The translations under genes were made by a program, and so were the position numbers. From Ophiothrix spiculata (taxonomy: Eukaryota; Echinodermata; Ophiuroidea; Amphilepidida; Ophiotrichidae): 23,318 nucleotides of DNA. This document shows, piece after piece, positions 20,351 to 23,318 of the stretch. The stretch lies in NCBI GenBank assembly GCA_000969725.1, contig JXSR01S029558.1; one strand, given 5' to 3'. The first letter of the stretch is position 1. Each line of letters opens with the position of its first letter. Below the pieces are notes generated by a model that made no database searches, was not told the DNA's origin, and saw only the letters and a list, made by a program, of their open reading frames with translations.

Positions 20351-20461
20351 TCAATAGTGTTCAAAACATCCCAGGCTAGCACAACGCTTCCAACAAACCA
20401 TTTTTGCCTGAAGTCGTTCAAGTATATTGGCAATTCTTCTCATGTAGTCTTCATTTATTGC
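20351..20461 (-). CDS. Candidate exon AINEDYMRR..., copy C
   Basis: All 111 nt match A and B, whereas surrounding C sequence differs by several percent. The pyrimidine tract upstream is shortened (agcctttttaggctagataacag), which may weaken splicing. Complete identity over 111 nt is notable but could be chance or local conversion. Confidence 0.28.
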   Translation of the reverse strand, partial: AINEDYMRRIANILERLQAKMVCWKRCASLGCFEHY

Positions 20462-21040
20462 CTGTTATCTAGCCTAAAAAGGCTTATATTGATTGAGTCT
20501 AAGTATAATAAAATGTCAAAGGATCGGGCTATGAATATTTTCAATAAATGTTTTATATGACTGTTTGTCGATGAAAGAATAATAATGCTTTATGGAGACA
20601 TATTTCTTCTCTTATTTGTAAGAAACGTGGGCTCATGCGTGTCTGTTAGAACATTTTTCAGATTAAGTATCGCAACTCATTTACTGATTTGTATGCAATA
20701 TTTACAGTAATCCTGAACTTAGATACATTGTAATTCCATATTTAGGGCAAAATCCAAATTACCGCCTACCTGAATGGTTAAGATATTGCCAAGTTATTGT
20801 TTTGATATTTATCATAGTTGGAAGTATTTGAATAAAAAGTATGTTTCAAATATCCAGAATAAGTATTTGCTCAAACTTTACTAAGCTCATTAAGGGAGAT
20901 TGCATACAACATCATTTTAGTTTGGTTTATAACTTGTAAAGTTCTTTAATCCCTTCCAGAAATAATTATAAACAGGTGTGATGTCTTTATTATCTTCCAA
21001 GAGACCTTCATTGTTTCACTTATTTATTTTTTTACCTTAG
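20462..21040. other. Divergent non-coding part of copy C
   Basis: Homology to A/B weakens after about 20740. No open frame or splice-supported block. Confidence 0.45.
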
Positions 21041-21168
21041 GCCCGGTCCAGACTCCACTATCATATAGAATATTTTGCTTAGAATATTCTATGCAGACGG
21101 CAAAATGACATTTTGTCATCAGCATAGACTATTATAAGCAAAATATTCTATACGATAGTGGACCCTAG
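21041..21168. mobile_element. Foldback MITE, about 128 bp, copy C only
   Basis: Inverted arms at 21055-21096 and 21119-21161 share ccactatc, tatagaatattttgctta and tctatgc with about three mismatches. They leave a loop of about 22 bp, itself partly palindromic (caaaatgacattttg). Outer ends are gcccggtcca and tggaccc, flanked by TAG on both sides, a possible 3-bp target duplication. A and B lack it at the matching site (gaattgtagtttgaat). Confidence 0.8.
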
Positions 21169-22047
21169 TTGAATTTGAAATACTATGACTAATCAATTGG
21201 TTGCAATGACTGATAGTAAAAATAAATTCAATAAATTCAATTATGTAATAAAAGCAAAGAAATTCAAGAGACATTTATGTAAATGACCTTACTCTATGAC
21301 AATATAACAGCAACAGCTATGATATTCTGGGTAGCTTTACTTATACACAACAATGTCTCTAAAATATTACTTACAAGGTAATGGATATGTAGATGAAGTA
21401 AATTGATTTAGTACAAATTGACCCCTTGAAAGTGCACACTCTTTATCTTACATCAATTGCAGGCTATTATTGCACACCAATGTTTATAGTGTTTGTATCT
21501 TTGTTTCTAAGATGTGATAGTCTTGATAAATATCTCCTCAAATTGATAAAAAAAGTAAATAAATTTAGAAATCTCAATGTCAGTTGAATTTCTATATGAA
21601 ATAAAAAAGGAAAGTGACCCTTTCTATAGTACACATTAGCGGATGATCCATACATGCAAATGATATCTTACGGTGAATTAAATGCAGGCAAGTCATAGTC
21701 ACAAGTAAAGTGCTGGATACATACAATGTTGATGCCTTCAAAGCGCTTCCCGAAGGAAATAAACACCCACAGATAGCCAATACATTCATGTTATTAAGAG
21801 CAGGAGCAGGAAAATCTTGCAAAGGTCAGGTTGATTAAACTTGACGTGAATCTTTTTGCCTGAAACATCAAATGGATTTCTAAGAATAAACTTGAGTGAA
21901 ATTTGATTCGGCCATAGACCAGCATTTTTCTTTCTAAAGATATTTCAGAAATTGACCAAAACTGGTAAGAGTACTTTAGATCCAATACAAACAAATCAAG
22001 GTTACTGTAGGATTTAGGGGTTACTTGTTTAAATTTCAGGTTAGGGT
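21169..22047. other. Divergent non-coding part of copy C up to the LINE
   Basis: Alignable to A 2730-3550 with many changes. Contains the exon-like block 21672-21745 (minus). Nothing else supported. Confidence 0.45.
21672..21745 (-). CDS. Exon-like block RFEGINIVCIQHF..., copy C
   Basis: Minus strand, 74 nt between acceptor tttatttccttcgggaag and donor GTAAGA. The frame begins RFEGINIVCIQHFTCDYDL. An alternative frame through the same bases is also open in C, so the reading is not secure. No family recognised. Confidence 0.2.
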
Positions 22048-22710
22048 CATCATCATCATCATCAGACTTTATTCCATAATATATACATGTTACATGTAAC
22101 ATATAGACAAACAAGGTAAAAATACAAAGACACAATTATGGAGGAGTAGTCAAAAGGCCAGTGTAGGCCAGAGAGGACTACCCCTTGATTAATAAGTTTT
22201 CAAGGAGTTACCATGGAGACAGGCCCATGGTCGAAAGTTAGACATGTTAGAAGACATGGGCCGGAAGATAGTAACTCCCGGAAAACTTACAATATTATGG
22301 CACCACATGCAATTGTACAGAACAAAGAAACAAAACAATACAATTCAAACAAAGCTCCAAAAACTCAAATTAGTTCATAACTAGATAACAAATATTTTTT
22401 GTACTGATTTCTAAAATGTCTTGACGAAAACAAATTTTTTGATATTATTATCAAGTGAATTCCAAATTATTTGCCCCTGGGTTCTAACAGAGTGATCTGA
22501 AGAAGATCTAGCATGTCTTCTTTGTTGAAAAATTTCTTTTGTTTCTTGTTTGGTAATTATGGATTTCAGATCTAGCGTTGAAAAAGTTTTTGAAACCAGT
22601 TGGTAGTTGATTGTACGAGTACATGTACATAAAGAGCGCAGTTTCAAGTTTGAATATATCATATACATTAAGAATATTATTACTTACAAATAAAGGTCCT
22701 TATGGATTTA
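22048..22710 (-). mobile_element. 5'-truncated, decayed non-LTR retrotransposon (LINE) 3' end
   Basis: Read on the minus strand, the segment from about 22710 to 22376 encodes the C-terminal tail that follows the reverse transcriptase domain in CR1/L2/Jockey-type LINEs. Recognisable pieces are PLFVSNNILNVYDIFKLE, LPTGFKNFF, EIHNYQTRN, then RTQGQIIWNSL and finally RNQYKKYLLSSYE before a stop. They lie in three different frames, so at least two frameshifts have occurred. A 3' untranslated region of about 310 bp follows, ending in AATAAAGTC and a (TGA)n run (plus strand tcatcatcatcatca at 22048-22063), a typical LINE terminus. The 5' border near 22710 is approximate. The insertion coincides with loss of homology to the tandem unit. 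Confidence 0.85.
22193..22289 (-). repeat. Extended hairpin in the LINE 3' region
   Basis: Three nested paired segments: taagttttc with gaaaactta, ggagttac with gtaactcc, and ggcccatg with catgggcc. A second smaller hairpin (gtagtc with gactac, inner ggcc pairs) is at 22146-22181. LINE reverse transcriptases often bind 3' stem-loops, which is a possible role. It could also be a separate nested palindromic element. Confidence 0.6.
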
Positions 22711-23318
22711 CACCACCAATGACATTTCCTATGTTTTTACATGTAAATTCCTTCAATTTGACCATGATTTTCACATATTTCCTTTGAGTACCATCTCCTG
22801 AAATGTCTTTTTTCTCAAAATTCATTTCAAAAACCACTAAAAAATGGCCAAATTTACCTAGGGTGTCCGGCTTGATTTTCCGGTAAGCAGCCTGGAATTG
22901 GAGTCTAAGCCCGTCCTCCAGTTTAATTCACGGTGCTGCCAGTCTGTCAATTCAGACCTGGGGAGAAAAATAAAGACACAATAATCTTCAAAAATATTGG
23001 GATTTTTGCTTCTTTTATATCTTTCTGATAACACAGATACCTAAACAACACATTTAAAATAAAAAATGACCAAGTAAATCACATTTTCTGATTTTTCACA
23101 TCTTTATTTTAGGAATTAGCTGGTAAAGACGACCTCGATTTTGGAAATAAACACTGAATCTAGTCATGGGCGATATATAAATGGTGGCGTAAAACCTTAT
23201 GGCTTCTATAATGACTTTTTGAAATAGTTAACTTTTTGAAAGGGTTAACTTTTTTTAATAATTCTCTGTTGAGAAAAGATGTGTTCATTTATATTTGTGA
23301 CAATATACAGGGTGTCCT
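22711..23318. other. Unassigned sequence downstream of the LINE
   Basis: No clear homology to the tandem unit, no open frame of note. The last bases (acagggtgtcct) resemble the terminus of some Tc1/mariner-type elements, but the rest lies outside the window. Confidence 0.4.

Larger units (their letters stand above)
18521..22045. repeat. Tandem unit copy C (partial)
   Basis: Collinear with B at an offset of 9190 at its start. Homology to copy A can be followed, with growing divergence, to about 22045 (A about 3550), where a LINE fragment begins. C has the empty site for the hAT-like MITE and a private foldback element at 21041-21168. I could not recognise the unit again after the LINE. Confidence 0.88.

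Noticed and set aside
1-23318. tRNA, rRNA or CRISPR features
   Set aside because: No cloverleaf with A and B boxes, no rRNA core motif and no short regularly spaced repeats were seen on either strand.

Overview
The window looks like animal nuclear DNA, most likely from a marine invertebrate, but I cannot name the species. It is AT-rich and has no long open frame, no operons and no ribosome-binding-site pattern. It carries short DNA transposons, a decayed LINE tail, intron-like splice signals and a scaffold gap of Ns at 12213-13002. None of the open frames over 60 codons looks like an intact gene.

The main structure is a tandem array with a period of about 9.2-9.3 kb. Copy A is 1-9330, copy B is 9331-18520, and copy C is 18521 to about 22045, where homology ends next to a LINE fragment. 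The phase of these borders is set by the window start and is arbitrary. The copies are collinear and mostly similar, but differ by many substitutions, indels and transposon insertions. Insertions date the copies against each other: a hAT-like MITE with perfect 8-bp target duplications sits in A and B while C keeps the empty site; a 168-bp MITE is only in A; a foldback element and the LINE are only seen in C. One tract of 1343 bp (966-2308 and 10278-11620) reads as identical between A and B although both flanks differ, which suggests recent gene conversion or an assembly effect.

Coding content can only be proposed as short candidate exons. On the plus strand of copy B, two pieces (14746-14820 and 14961-15050) have matching phase and good splice sites. 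The second reads PHLLISCTGG followed by KNF, which resembles the LSDAT/SLOG domain at the N-terminus of TRPM channels. The matching region of copy A (5424-5725) is broken. On the minus strand, several exon-like blocks with good acceptors and preserved length recur in two or three copies. One has a D-x-K-A-G motif that faintly resembles 2TM (SLATT-like) domains. The likely picture is a locus of tandemly duplicated multi-exon genes, partly decayed, with most of the window being intron or intergenic sequence. This gene model is inference and needs transcript or protein-profile support.
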